This document shows positions 1 to 7,556 of a stretch of 31,273 nucleotides of DNA, in pieces (the stretch's first letter is position 1; each line of letters begins with the position of its first letter). Both the position numbers and the translations under genes were made by a program. Below the pieces are notes generated by a model. The model worked only from the letters and a program-made list of their open reading frames with translations. It was not told where the DNA came from and made no database searches. Source of the DNA: an uncultured Prevotella sp. (GTDB lineage: Bacteria > Bacteroidota > Bacteroidia > Bacteroidales > Bacteroidaceae); assembly GCA_900557405.1 (NCBI GenBank), contig USSF01000023.1, forward strand, positions 1 through 31,273, given 5' to 3'.

Positions 1-60
1 ACCTTTCGTGTCACCCAATATTAGGTGACACAAAGATACAAAATATTGTTTATCAACAAG
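1..60 (-). promoter_or_regulatory. Leftward promoter with adjoining palindrome
   Basis: Read on the - strand, TATCTTTG (31-38) matches the Bacteroidetes -7 consensus TAnnTTTG, with a TTG at 57-59 about 18 nt upstream as a -33 element. Directly downstream of the -7 box is a palindrome: GTGTCACC (8-15) and GGTGACAC (24-31) around an AATATT core. It covers the expected transcription start, where a repressor site or a 5' hairpin would sit. The gene it would serve lies left of the window and cannot be seen. This is inference from motif matches only. Confidence 0.45.
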
Positions 61-78
61 TTATAAAATGTATGTTTT

Positions 79-1671
79 TTGAGTGACGAAGTCAGGAAAA
101 AGGCAGGTCCCAAGACCATTGTCTTTGACGTCAGCGGCTACATCGACCTGAAATCTAACCTGCAGGTCACTTCAAACACCACAATCGCCGGGCAGACGGC
201 ACCAGGCTGCGGCATCACGCTGCGCTATTATACAATAGAGTTCACTAAATGCGACAACGTCATCGTACGCTTCCTCCGTTTCCGCCGTTCGCAGGTGAAG
301 AACGTGAACGACGGTGCCGACACGGCATGGGGCAGGGATCACAAGAACATCATCCTCGACCACTGCTCAATGTCATGGAGCATAGACGAGCTTGCTTCCT
401 TCTACGACAACCGCGACTTCACCATGCAGTGGTGTATGCTTGCCGAGGGCTTGAATGCCGGACATGACGAGGGCGACCACAGCTACGGTGGCATTTGGGG
501 CGGAAAGCCGGCATCGTTCCATCACAACTTCTTGGCACACGTGCAGAACCGCGCTCCGCGCTTCAACGGCGCACGCTATAACTGGGGCGGCTACGACAAG
601 ACTAAGTATGCAAATTCCATCCAGGCAGAGCGTGTGGACTTCCGCAATTGCGTGATGTATAACTGGGGTACAGGCAACGGCTGCTACGGCGGTCCTGGCG
701 GCGGCTATATAAATATGGTGAACAACTACTTCAAGGCAGGCCCCGGCACGAAGAACAAGACACGTGTGACTCAGGTTTCATTCTCCGATGCCACAAACGG
801 CGGTGACAATCCGTTCCCTAACTATTCAAGCCGCTATTTTATCAGCGGAAACTACGTTGCGGCAGCAGGTTCCTCAGCCGAGAACTACGACTGGAAGGGC
901 GTTATCTACGACAAGAAGAATGTTATCAACGGGAACTACTATATGCAGGATGCCAAGCATTATTATGGTGAAGACCAGACCTACGTGAAGGACGGCAGCG
1001 GCGTGGACTGCATCAAGATAAAGCTCGACGCACCGATAGAGTCGGGCGACGTGACAACCCACACGGCGCAGAAGGCATACGAGAAGGTGCTGGCCTATGG
1101 AGGCGCAAGCCTTTACCGCGATGCAGCCGATGCGAGATATGTGGAGGAGGCGACAAATGGCACGACAACCTACAACGCCTCTCATGCAAGGGTGGCAGGA
1201 ATAATCGACGTCATCAACGACCCATCTTCTGATACGCAGAATGCAAAAACGGCAAGCTTCCCGGAACTCACAAGTGAGAGCCGTGCTGCAGGCTACGATT
1301 CTGACAAGGACGGAATACCGGACGTATGGGAAATTGCCAACGGCTTGAACCCTAACGATGCGAGCGACGCCCAGCTCAAGACCCTCGACACGGAGAAAGG
1401 CTGGTACACCAACCTTGAGGTTTACCTCAACTCTATCGTGGAGCCTATCGTAAAGGCGCAGAATGCAGATGCCATAACTTCGGTAAACGAGTATTATCCT
1501 GCCTTCAAAACGGCAACCATCAATACTCCGATGCAGCAGTCGGAGGTGAAGACCATCGAGTATTATACCGTCAACGGCCAGAAACTTGCAGCCCCACAGC
1601 TCGGGATAAACATCCGCAAGATGGTGATGACCAACGGACAGACGGTCTGCGACAAGGTAATAAAGGAATAA
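79..1671 (+). CDS. Pectate lyase (PL1-like), 5'-truncated, probably a pseudogene
   Basis: The product resembles Bacteroidetes secreted pectate lyases of polysaccharide lyase family 1, which cleave polygalacturonate by beta-elimination. Visible hallmarks are TIVFDVSG near residue 13, TIAGQTAPG at 35-43, the parallel beta-helix core, and HHN...NRAPRFNG at 148-164 with the conserved arginines. A calcium-binding-like linker (DSDKDGIPDVWE) lies near 411-422 and a short C-terminal tail follows (YTVNGQK...). The frame can only begin at a TTG at 79, because TAA at 64-66 closes it upstream. The family's signal peptide and first roughly 60-90 residues (the AFPGAEG/TGGRGG region) are missing. The nearby ATGs at 68 and 72 are in other frames. 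Without a signal peptide it could not be exported, so it is probably a remnant. The rest of the frame is intact, suggesting recent damage or a junction at about position 78. Confidence 0.8.
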   Translation: MSDEVRKKAGPKTIVFDVSGYIDLKSNLQVTSNTTIAGQTAPGCGITLRYYTIEFTKCDNVIVRFLRFRRSQVKNVNDGADTAWGRDHKNIILDHCSMSWSIDELASFYDNRDFTMQWCMLAEGLNAGHDEGDHSYGGIWGGKPASFHHNFLAHVQNRAPRFNGARYNWGGYDKTKYANSIQAERVDFRNCVMYNWGTGNGCYGGPGGGYINMVNNYFKAGPGTKNKTRVTQVSFSDATNGGDNPFPNYSSRYFISGNYVAAAGSSAENYDWKGVIYDKKNVINGNYYMQDAKHYYGEDQTYVKDGSGVDCIKIKLDAPIESGDVTTHTAQKAYEKVLAYGGASLYRDAADARYVEEATNGTTTYNASHARVAGIIDVINDPSSDTQNAKTASFPELTSESRAAGYDSDKDGIPDVWEIANGLNPNDASDAQLKTLDTEKGWYTNLEVYLNSIVEPIVKAQNADAITSVNEYYPAFKTATINTPMQQSEVKTIEYYTVNGQKLAAPQLGINIRKMVMTNGQTVCDKVIKE

Positions 1672-1703
1672 GAAAAATTGTAACATTTATTTCACAAAAT
1701 CAG

Positions 1704-1733
1704 AAGGAAGCACGGATGAGTGCTTCCTTTTTT
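1704..1733 (+). terminator. Rho-independent terminator after pectate lyase
   Basis: A perfect 10-bp stem pairs AAGGAAGCAC (1704-1713) with GTGCTTCCTT (1720-1729) around a 6-nt loop. The T-tract runs from 1728 to 1733. It lies 33 bp after the pectate lyase stop codon. Confidence 0.85.
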
Positions 1734-1798
1734 AGTAGATATCCGTATCTTAACCTTATTTTAACATGCCAAACATTACAACCTATGTATAAAATCTT

Positions 1799-1806
1799 TA
1801 TCTTTG
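1799..1806 (+). promoter_or_regulatory. -7 promoter element TATCTTTG
   Basis: TATCTTTG matches the Bacteroidetes -7 consensus TAnnTTTG and lies 38 bp before the ATG at 1845. No clear TTTG -33 element is present at the expected spacing, so only the -7 half is supported. Confidence 0.5.
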
Positions 1807-1844
1807 CAAAGATTATCAAAAACAATATTAAAAAATTATTGATT

Positions 1845-3194
1845 ATGAAGAAAACTTTACTCGTATTGGTCTCATTACTGATGACTATGGGTGCATTTGC
1901 AGATGAGGCGACATTTGACTTCACAGGTGAGTCTGCTTACGGCATGAATCTGCTTAGCGGCTTGACAAGTGAGTACAACCCTGACCCTTACACATGCAAA
2001 GAGGGACAGATTTCTCTTACTCTTAATGGCAAGACACGTTGGTGGAAAGGAAGCAAAGGAAACGAACTTCGTTTCTATAAGGGCTCAAGCATGAACGTGG
2101 CAGCTCCGCAAGGAGAAGTGGTGACAAGTATCGTGTTCGAAACTAAGGCTGGCAAGAGCTTCGAGTCTGCTGTAGGTACTTACAACAACGGTACATGGAC
2201 TGGCGCCTTGAATTCTGTAGACATTACATGCAACATTTCAGAAAAGAATGTAGCCATCTCCAAGATAACCGTTACGTATCAGAAGTCTGACGCTCCGGTA
2301 AAGAAGAACCCTGAGCTTGCTTTCAGCGAGACAGAGGCAACAGCTACTCTTGGTGTGGCTTTCACGGCTCCTGCTCTGAGAAAGGCAACAACAGCTGACG
2401 TTGTTTTTACTTCAAGCAACGAGGCTGTAGCTACGGTAGATGCCGTGTCGGGTTATGTTAATGTTCTTGCTGAAGGTCAGACAGAGATTACTGCAAGCGC
2501 TCCTGAGAACGACGAATATTCTGCTGGTTCTGCCAAGTACACTCTTAAGGTCGTAAAGCCGGCATTGGATGAAGTGACAGAGCCTTACAAGGAGACTTTT
2601 GAGAGCAACCTCGGTTCGTTTACTATCGACAACGTTTCTCTCGGTGAAGGTCTTACATACGTATGGAAGGTTGACGAGAACTACAAGTGTGCAAAGGCTT
2701 CCGCTTATATTCAGAAGAATGTAGCGTCAGAGAGCTGGCTTGTTTCTCCATGGATTAATATCTCATGTGCAGAAGTTATACGTAATCTCTATTTCGATCA
2801 CGCCGTTTCTAAGTATTTCGGCGACAAGGAAACAGAGGCTACCGTATGGATCAAAGTAAAGGGCGGCGACTGGACGCAGCTTACAGGCATCAACTATCCG
2901 GCTATTCCGGATGGCAAGAGCTTCTCTCCATTCGAGACTCAGACCATCAGCCTTGCAGGATATGAGGGCAAGATTGTAAAGATAGGCTTTAAGTATGTAA
3001 GCTCTGACAAGGCTGCCGGTACATGGGAAATCCGCAATTTCATCGTTGCTACAAGCCCAGAGGCAAGCATTAAGGACGTTACAGCCGATAAGTTCGACGC
3101 CAACGCTCCTATCTTCAACCTCGCCGGTCAGCGCGTAAGCAAGGACGCCAAGGGTATCCTTATCCAAAACGGAAAGAAGTTTGTCGTGAAGTAA
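1845..3194 (+). CDS. Secreted protein with Ig-like (BIG2) and choice-of-anchor-J-like domains
   Basis: I chose the ATG at 1845 (449 aa) because it gives a clean signal peptide (MKKTLLVLVSLLMTMGAFA, cleavage near 19-20). The longer open frame upstream overlaps the promoter and the preceding terminator. Residues 21-146 form a beta-rich domain of unknown type. Residues about 157-238 look like a bacterial Ig-like domain (TSSNEAVATVDAVSGYVNVLAEGQTEIT). Residues about 247-405 (YKETFESNLGSF...ESWLVSPWI) resemble the jelly-roll choice-of-anchor-J family. The end (FNLAGQRVSKDAKGILIQ) is the tail common on Prevotella secreted proteins. No catalytic motif is seen. It is probably a surface or secreted adhesin or glycan-binding protein; function unknown. 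It is a single-gene unit bounded by terminators. Confidence 0.8.
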   Translation: MKKTLLVLVSLLMTMGAFADEATFDFTGESAYGMNLLSGLTSEYNPDPYTCKEGQISLTLNGKTRWWKGSKGNELRFYKGSSMNVAAPQGEVVTSIVFETKAGKSFESAVGTYNNGTWTGALNSVDITCNISEKNVAISKITVTYQKSDAPVKKNPELAFSETEATATLGVAFTAPALRKATTADVVFTSSNEAVATVDAVSGYVNVLAEGQTEITASAPENDEYSAGSAKYTLKVVKPALDEVTEPYKETFESNLGSFTIDNVSLGEGLTYVWKVDENYKCAKASAYIQKNVASESWLVSPWINISCAEVIRNLYFDHAVSKYFGDKETEATVWIKVKGGDWTQLTGINYPAIPDGKSFSPFETQTISLAGYEGKIVKIGFKYVSSDKAAGTWEIRNFIVATSPEASIKDVTADKFDANAPIFNLAGQRVSKDAKGILIQNGKKFVVK

Positions 3195-3237
3195 TCTTAT
3201 TCATGACAGACATAATATAAGACGAATATAAAGGCTC

Positions 3238-3270
3238 GGGCATCTCTATTCATTTAGGGATGCCCTTTTT
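3238..3270 (+). terminator. Rho-independent terminator
   Basis: GGGCATC (3238-3244) pairs with GATGCCC (3259-3265), extended inward by CT/AG pairs. TTTTT follows at 3266-3270. It lies 43 bp after the secreted-protein stop codon. Confidence 0.8.
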
Positions 3271-3472
3271 GGTTCTTCCGTTAAACTCGTAGACGCTTGT
3301 GGAATAGAGCATAATTGCTTTTACCCTCACCTCTTCAGTTGTTGACTGGATATTTTCTTTTGTTTCATTTGTCCAAACCGGAAGATTGAACCAATAATTG
3401 TTATGATAATGCGGCAGATAGTCTGTATATGAGAACGTTTACGCTAAATAATCTTTATAAACGGCGGTTTTA

Positions 3473-3504
3473 TTTTAAGGTGAGAAATAAAAGATGTATA
3501 TTTG
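3473..3504 (+). promoter_or_regulatory. Promoter of the KDG kinase gene
   Basis: TATATTTG at 3497-3504 fits the Bacteroidetes -7 consensus. A TTTTA at 3473-3477 lies 19 nt upstream as a degenerate -33 box. It predicts a short leader of roughly 15-20 nt before the ATG at 3527. Confidence 0.6.
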
Positions 3505-3526
3505 AAGTCGAAAACAGCAAATCTAT

Positions 3527-4561
3527 ATGAAGAAAAAGATTGTAACATTCGGAGAAATAATGCTCAGGATGACGCGCCCCGGCAAGGAGCGCATCACGCA
3601 AGGTAGTAAATGGAACGGATTCTTCGGTGGCAGCGAGGCTAATGTAGCCGTGTCGCTCGCCATGATGGGCGACAGCGTGGAATACGTGACGCGCCTTCCG
3701 GACAACAAGATAGGACTCGCCTGCAAGGACGAGATCCGTAGATACAACGTGGGTGTGGACAATATCGTGATGGGCGGCGACAGGCTCGGCCTGTACTATT
3801 ACGAGGAGTCCGCTTCGCTCAGGAGTTCAAGCATCGTATATGACCGTGAGGATTCTTCGCTCACCACGATGAAGGCAGGCATAGTAAACTGGAAAGAGGC
3901 TTTCCGAGATGCCATGCTCTATCATTGGTCGGGCATATCGAGCGCCCTTTCGCAGGGTGCCGCCGATGCCTCAAGGGAGGCTGTGGATGAGGCAGAGCGC
4001 GAAGGGCTTATCATCTCTTGCGACATCAACTATAGGGCGAACCTGTGGAGATACGGCAAGGATGCCCACGACGTGCTTTTCCCGATGGCGGAGAAGAGCG
4101 ACATCCTCTTCGGTACCAGCGGCGAATGGGAGCTTATCACAGGCATTACGCCGCCAAGCTTCAAGCCGACAACGGCCGACTACGAGATAGACAAAGCGGC
4201 ATTTGAGGAGTATTTCAGAAAGGCGGCAAAGCTTATGCCCAAGGCGAAGAAGATGATTATCGCTCTGAGAAACACCCTCTCTGCAAGTCATCACATGCTC
4301 TCCGGCGTGCTTTATGCCGAGGGTAGACTGTATACTACGCGCATCTACGACATCGACAATGTCATCGACCCGATGGGCGTGGGCGATGCCTTTATCGCCG
4401 CTTATCTTCATGCCTATATGAAGTGGGGTGATGACAACCAGCGCTGTCTGGAGTATTCGCTCGCGGCGTCGGCTTTGAAGAACACCATCCCCGGCGACTT
4501 CAACCTCATTACTGAACACGAGGTGGAGGATATAATGAACGGGGAAGAAGAAGAGATTTAA
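3527..4561 (+). CDS. kdgK: 2-dehydro-3-deoxygluconokinase (PfkB family sugar kinase)
   Basis: This 344-aa protein is a PfkB/ribokinase-family sugar kinase. It opens with IVTFGEIMLRMTRPG, has the family glycine signature in NGFFGGSEANVAVSLAMMG (about 28-46), and the C-terminal PfkB signature is DPMGVGDAF at 281-289, where Asp287 would be the catalytic base. The family signature usually reads DTTGAGDxF, so the TM and AV replacements are variant. The N-terminal MLRM...R layout is that of KDG kinases, which phosphorylate 2-keto-3-deoxygluconate to KDPG, the last step of intracellular pectin and uronate use. The pectate lyase upstream agrees with this. The usual partner kdgA (KDPG aldolase) is not adjacent. 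Substrate assignment is inference; another 2-keto sugar acid or fructose is possible. Confidence 0.78.
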   Translation: MKKKIVTFGEIMLRMTRPGKERITQGSKWNGFFGGSEANVAVSLAMMGDSVEYVTRLPDNKIGLACKDEIRRYNVGVDNIVMGGDRLGLYYYEESASLRSSSIVYDREDSSLTTMKAGIVNWKEAFRDAMLYHWSGISSALSQGAADASREAVDEAEREGLIISCDINYRANLWRYGKDAHDVLFPMAEKSDILFGTSGEWELITGITPPSFKPTTADYEIDKAAFEEYFRKAAKLMPKAKKMIIALRNTLSASHHMLSGVLYAEGRLYTTRIYDIDNVIDPMGVGDAFIAAYLHAYMKWGDDNQRCLEYSLAASALKNTIPGDFNLITEHEVEDIMNGEEEEI

Positions 4562-4659
4562 TATAGAAATTCCCTAAATTAGTGATGGGGAAAGTCGTTT
4601 TCCCGTCGTTACAGATATCAATATGGATGTCTGCTGTTAGTAAGCATGTAATTAAGAAA

Positions 4660-6027
4660 ATGAGTTTTGACAAGAAAAAGGGAAAGATGGAAATAGATAT
4701 GCTTCATGGACCGTTGTTCATGAAGATACTCCTTTTTGCCCTGCCGCTTGCTGCCAGCAGTCTGATGCAGCAGCTGTTCAATTCCGTCGACGTGGCAGTG
4801 GTGGGACACTTCGCCAGTAGGGAAGCGCTTGCCGCAGTGGGAAGCAACGGTCCCGTAATCAATCTGCTCATCAATCTCTTTCTGGGCATTTCCATGGGAG
4901 CCAACGTGATAATATCCAACCACATAGGGCAGAACGACCGGCAGAGCATACGTGATGCCATTAACACCATAGCGCTCGTCTCCGTGGTGAGCGGCGTGTT
5001 GCTGATGATTGTCGGACAAGTCGTGGCGCGCCCCATCCTCGAACTTATCGACACGCCGGAGAACGTCATCGACCTCTCCGTGGTTTATCTCAGAATCTAT
5101 TTCCTCGGAATTCCCTTCTTCCTTATCTTCAATTTCGCCGCCGCAATCCTGCGCAGCATCGGCGATACGCGGCGTCCGTTGTATATATTGGTTATAGCCG
5201 GCATCGTGAATACGGTGTTCAATCTTGTCTTCGTCATCGGTTTCGACATGAGCGTGGCTGGAGTTGCCATCGCCACGAGCATTTCCAATGTGATAAGTGC
5301 TGTGCTGATAGTGAGGATTCTCCTGCGCGAGAGCGATCCCTACCGACTTGTAGTCAGGGAGATGCACATAAAATGGGAGGAATTGAAAAGGATGCTCCAG
5401 ATAGGCGTGCCGGCAGGTATCCAGGGAATGATATTTTCCTTCTCCAACGTGTTGATGCAGTCGGCAATCAACGGGTATGGAGCTGCGGCGATAGCCGGTT
5501 CGGCGGCATCGCTCAATTTCGAATCGTATTGCTATTTCCTCGTTGTGGCATTTAACGGAGCCGCAATAAGCTTTATCGGACAGAACTATGGAGCGGGAGA
5601 CAACAAGCGCGTGAGGCGCGTCTTCTGGATTTGTATGGGGTTGGGCATGGCGTTCTGCCTGACCAGCAATCTGCTTATATCGTGGCAACATACGCTGTGC
5701 TTGAGCGCTTTCTCCACGGATCCGGAGGTGTTGGCATTCGGCTCGGAGAGGATTCTCGTGGCCCTTGCCACTCAGTCCATAGCCTGCTTCTATGAGATTC
5801 CGGGTGCGGCATTGCGCGGCATGGGCAGGTCGGTATTGCCTACGGTGATTACGGTTTTCGGCACGTGCCTCCTGCGTATCGTGTGGATATTCGGAGTGGC
5901 GGAGCATTACAGGAGTTTCAAGGTGCTGATGGCTGCCTATCCCGTATCGTGGACCCTCACCGGCATAATGATGAGTGTGGCATTCTATATCTTCATGAAG
6001 AAATTGCCCATAAGCCGTAATGCGTAA
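4660..6027 (+). CDS. MATE family efflux transporter
   Basis: This is an integral membrane protein with about 12 hydrophobic segments, of the multi-antimicrobial extrusion family (Na+- or H+-coupled drug/cation antiporters of the inner membrane). Diagnostic features are the N-terminal GPLFMKILLFALPLAASSLMQQLFNSVD segment, VVGHFASREALAAVG, and the repeated half beginning near LKRMLQIGVPAGIQGMIFSFSNV. I prefer the ATG at 4660 (455 aa, a normal MATE length). The frame is open back to 4582, and ATG 4687 is also possible. It starts 98 bp after kdgK on the same strand with no terminator between, so co-transcription is likely. The substrate cannot be told from sequence. Confidence 0.88.
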   Translation: MSFDKKKGKMEIDMLHGPLFMKILLFALPLAASSLMQQLFNSVDVAVVGHFASREALAAVGSNGPVINLLINLFLGISMGANVIISNHIGQNDRQSIRDAINTIALVSVVSGVLLMIVGQVVARPILELIDTPENVIDLSVVYLRIYFLGIPFFLIFNFAAAILRSIGDTRRPLYILVIAGIVNTVFNLVFVIGFDMSVAGVAIATSISNVISAVLIVRILLRESDPYRLVVREMHIKWEELKRMLQIGVPAGIQGMIFSFSNVLMQSAINGYGAAAIAGSAASLNFESYCYFLVVAFNGAAISFIGQNYGAGDNKRVRRVFWICMGLGMAFCLTSNLLISWQHTLCLSAFSTDPEVLAFGSERILVALATQSIACFYEIPGAALRGMGRSVLPTVITVFGTCLLRIVWIFGVAEHYRSFKVLMAAYPVSWTLTGIMMSVAFYIFMKKLPISRNA

Positions 6028-6037
6028 TTCATAATCC

Positions 6038-6084
6038 GTTGCTTGCGGCTCGTCCGCTTGTCAACTCGTTAACTCGTCAACTTC
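6038..6084 (+). repeat. Intergenic hairpin plus tandem 'AACTCGT' repeats
   Basis: GTTG...GCGG (6038-6048) faces CCGC...CAAC (6054-6065), followed directly by overlapping units of (T/C)AACTCGT from 6062 to about 6082. Similar 'ACTCG' fragments occur near 3284 and 8401. Short dispersed repeats of this look are seen between genes in Prevotella, but I cannot confirm copy number here. Confidence 0.35.
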
Positions 6085-6091
6085 ATATCTC

Positions 6092-6928
6092 ATGAACAAA
6101 ACCCTATACGTAAGCGACATGGATGGAACCTTGCTGAACAAGGACTCCGTATTGTCACCAACCACAGTGAGTAAACTCAATTCGCTGATAAGTCAGGGCG
6201 CGATGTTTACAGTCGCCACGGCACGCACACCGGCCACGGTGGTAGACCTGATGAAGGATGTGGATGCCAATCTGCCCTTTATCGTGATGGCAGGTTGCGC
6301 CATGTGGAACAACCGCACGATGGAATATGACTCGGCGCGCATCATACCAAAGGAAAACATCCGCCGGCTTATCCGTATCTTTGAAAGACACGGCAACAAC
6401 CCCTTTATCTATTACAAGCATGAGAATCAGATTATCGTGCATCATGTCAGGGAACTTACTCCTGAGGAGGAGGAGTTCATTGCGCCCCGTGTGCAGGGAC
6501 AGCTGAAAAGGCTGCATCCCGTAGACCGTCTTTCTGCTGATGCCACCCAGGATGGGGCGATGCTGATATTCAGTATGGGGAGGTTCAGCGACCTGCGTTC
6601 CATCGCTGACGACATTGATGCGGAGGGAATAAGCTGTGCTTACAATTGCTATCATGATATATTCAATGAGGATGCCGGCTTTATCGACCTCTATGTGGAG
6701 GGTACGACAAAGGCTGCTGCAATAAAGGAACTTGCAGCAAGGACGGGAGCAGAAAGAGTTGTGGTGTTCGGTGACAATCTGAATGATATCCCGATGCTGA
6801 AGATTGCCGATTGGGGCGTCGCTGTTAGCAATGCCTTTGATGAAGTGAAAGCCGTTGCCCACGAGGTTATCGGCTGTAATGAGGACGACAGCGTGGTGAA
6901 ATGGATCGAGAAGGATTTCATGGGGTAG
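6092..6928 (+). CDS. Cof-type HAD-IIB family phosphatase
   Basis: This 278-aa haloacid-dehalogenase-superfamily hydrolase is of the Cof/YbiV type, which typically dephosphorylates small sugar phosphates or nucleotides in the cytoplasm. Motif I is DMDGTLL with nucleophile Asp9 and acid/base Asp11. Motif II is the threonine/serine in FTVATARTP, motif III the lysine of GTTKAAAIKEL, and motif IV is VVFGDNLNDIPML. The middle section (about 90-190) is the C2 cap typical of HAD-IIB. It begins 64 bp after the MATE gene on the same strand. It converges with trpG, whose stop codon is only 64 bp away. The substrate is not predictable from sequence alone. Confidence 0.88.
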   Translation: MNKTLYVSDMDGTLLNKDSVLSPTTVSKLNSLISQGAMFTVATARTPATVVDLMKDVDANLPFIVMAGCAMWNNRTMEYDSARIIPKENIRRLIRIFERHGNNPFIYYKHENQIIVHHVRELTPEEEEFIAPRVQGQLKRLHPVDRLSADATQDGAMLIFSMGRFSDLRSIADDIDAEGISCAYNCYHDIFNEDAGFIDLYVEGTTKAAAIKELAARTGAERVVVFGDNLNDIPMLKIADWGVAVSNAFDEVKAVAHEVIGCNEDDSVVKWIEKDFMG

Positions 6929-6992
6929 GGGATTGCCGTCGCACCCTTGACTGCTGGCGGCAGGGATAGGCATTTATGGTCGGTGACCGTCC

Positions 6993-7556
6993 TTACGCAT
7001 CAAGCCAGTTCTTCATTATTTCGCCGCCCGTCGGTGTGAGCACGCTCTCTGGATGGAACTGTATTCCGCGCACATCATATTCCCGATGGCGGATTGACAT
7101 TATCTCCCCGTCATCGCTCATGGCAGTGACCTCAAGACAAGCCGGCAGATTCTCTTTGACGACCACCCAACTGTGGTAGCGGCCCACCTTGAATTCCGTT
7201 GGCAGACCGCGGAACAGCATATCGTCGGCTGTCGTCCTGCATGGCGAAGATATGCCGTGAATCACGTTTCCGAGATTCTTCAGCCTTGCACCGAAGGTTT
7301 CCGCTATAGCCTGATGGCCAAGGCAGACGCCGAGAATGGGCTTCTTCCCTGCATATTCCTTTATCACGTCAAGGATCAGTCCTGCCTCGCTTGGTAGGCC
7401 AGGGCCGGGACTTAGCAATATCTTGTCATACGCAACCAGGTCGCCCAGGCGGAACCTGTCATTCTTTATTACGTCCACATCCGTGCCAAGGCTGCGCACG
7501 AGATGCACGAGATTGTATGTGAAGCTGTCGTAATTGTCAATCAGTGCGATTCTCAT
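6993..7556 (-). CDS. trpG: Anthranilate synthase component II / glutamine amidotransferase
   Basis: This 187-aa class I glutamine amidotransferase supplies ammonia to anthranilate synthase component I (TrpE) in the first step of tryptophan synthesis. It shows IDNYDSFTYNLVH at the N-terminus, the oxyanion strip LSPGPGLPSEAG, the nucleophile Cys78 in GVCLGHQAI, and the His168/Glu170 pair in QFHPESVLT. Its ATG overlaps the trpF stop as ATGA (7553-7556), so translation is probably coupled. No trpE, trpD, trpC or trpBA is nearby. The same protein could serve PabB in folate synthesis, as TrpG and PabA are interchangeable in some bacteria. The trpF neighbour favours tryptophan. Confidence 0.9.
   Translation of the reverse strand: MRIALIDNYDSFTYNLVHLVRSLGTDVDVIKNDRFRLGDLVAYDKILLSPGPGLPSEAGLILDVIKEYAGKKPILGVCLGHQAIAETFGARLKNLGNVIHGISSPCRTTADDMLFRGLPTEFKVGRYHSWVVVKENLPACLEVTAMSDDGEIMSIRHREYDVRGIQFHPESVLTPTGGEIMKNWLDA

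Larger units (their letters stand above)
3195..3526 (+). other. 332-bp intergenic region
   Basis: This contains the terminator of the preceding gene at its start and the promoter of the sugar kinase at its end. Between them (about 3271-3470) I see no open frame with coding character. A loose inverted pair is present: GGTTCTTCCG at 3271-3280 against CCGGAAGATTGAACC at 3378-3392. Confidence 0.6.

Noticed and set aside
1716..1844. 43-residue N-terminal extension of the secreted Ig-like protein
   Set aside because: It would start inside the preceding terminator and run through the -7 box, and would bury the signal peptide.
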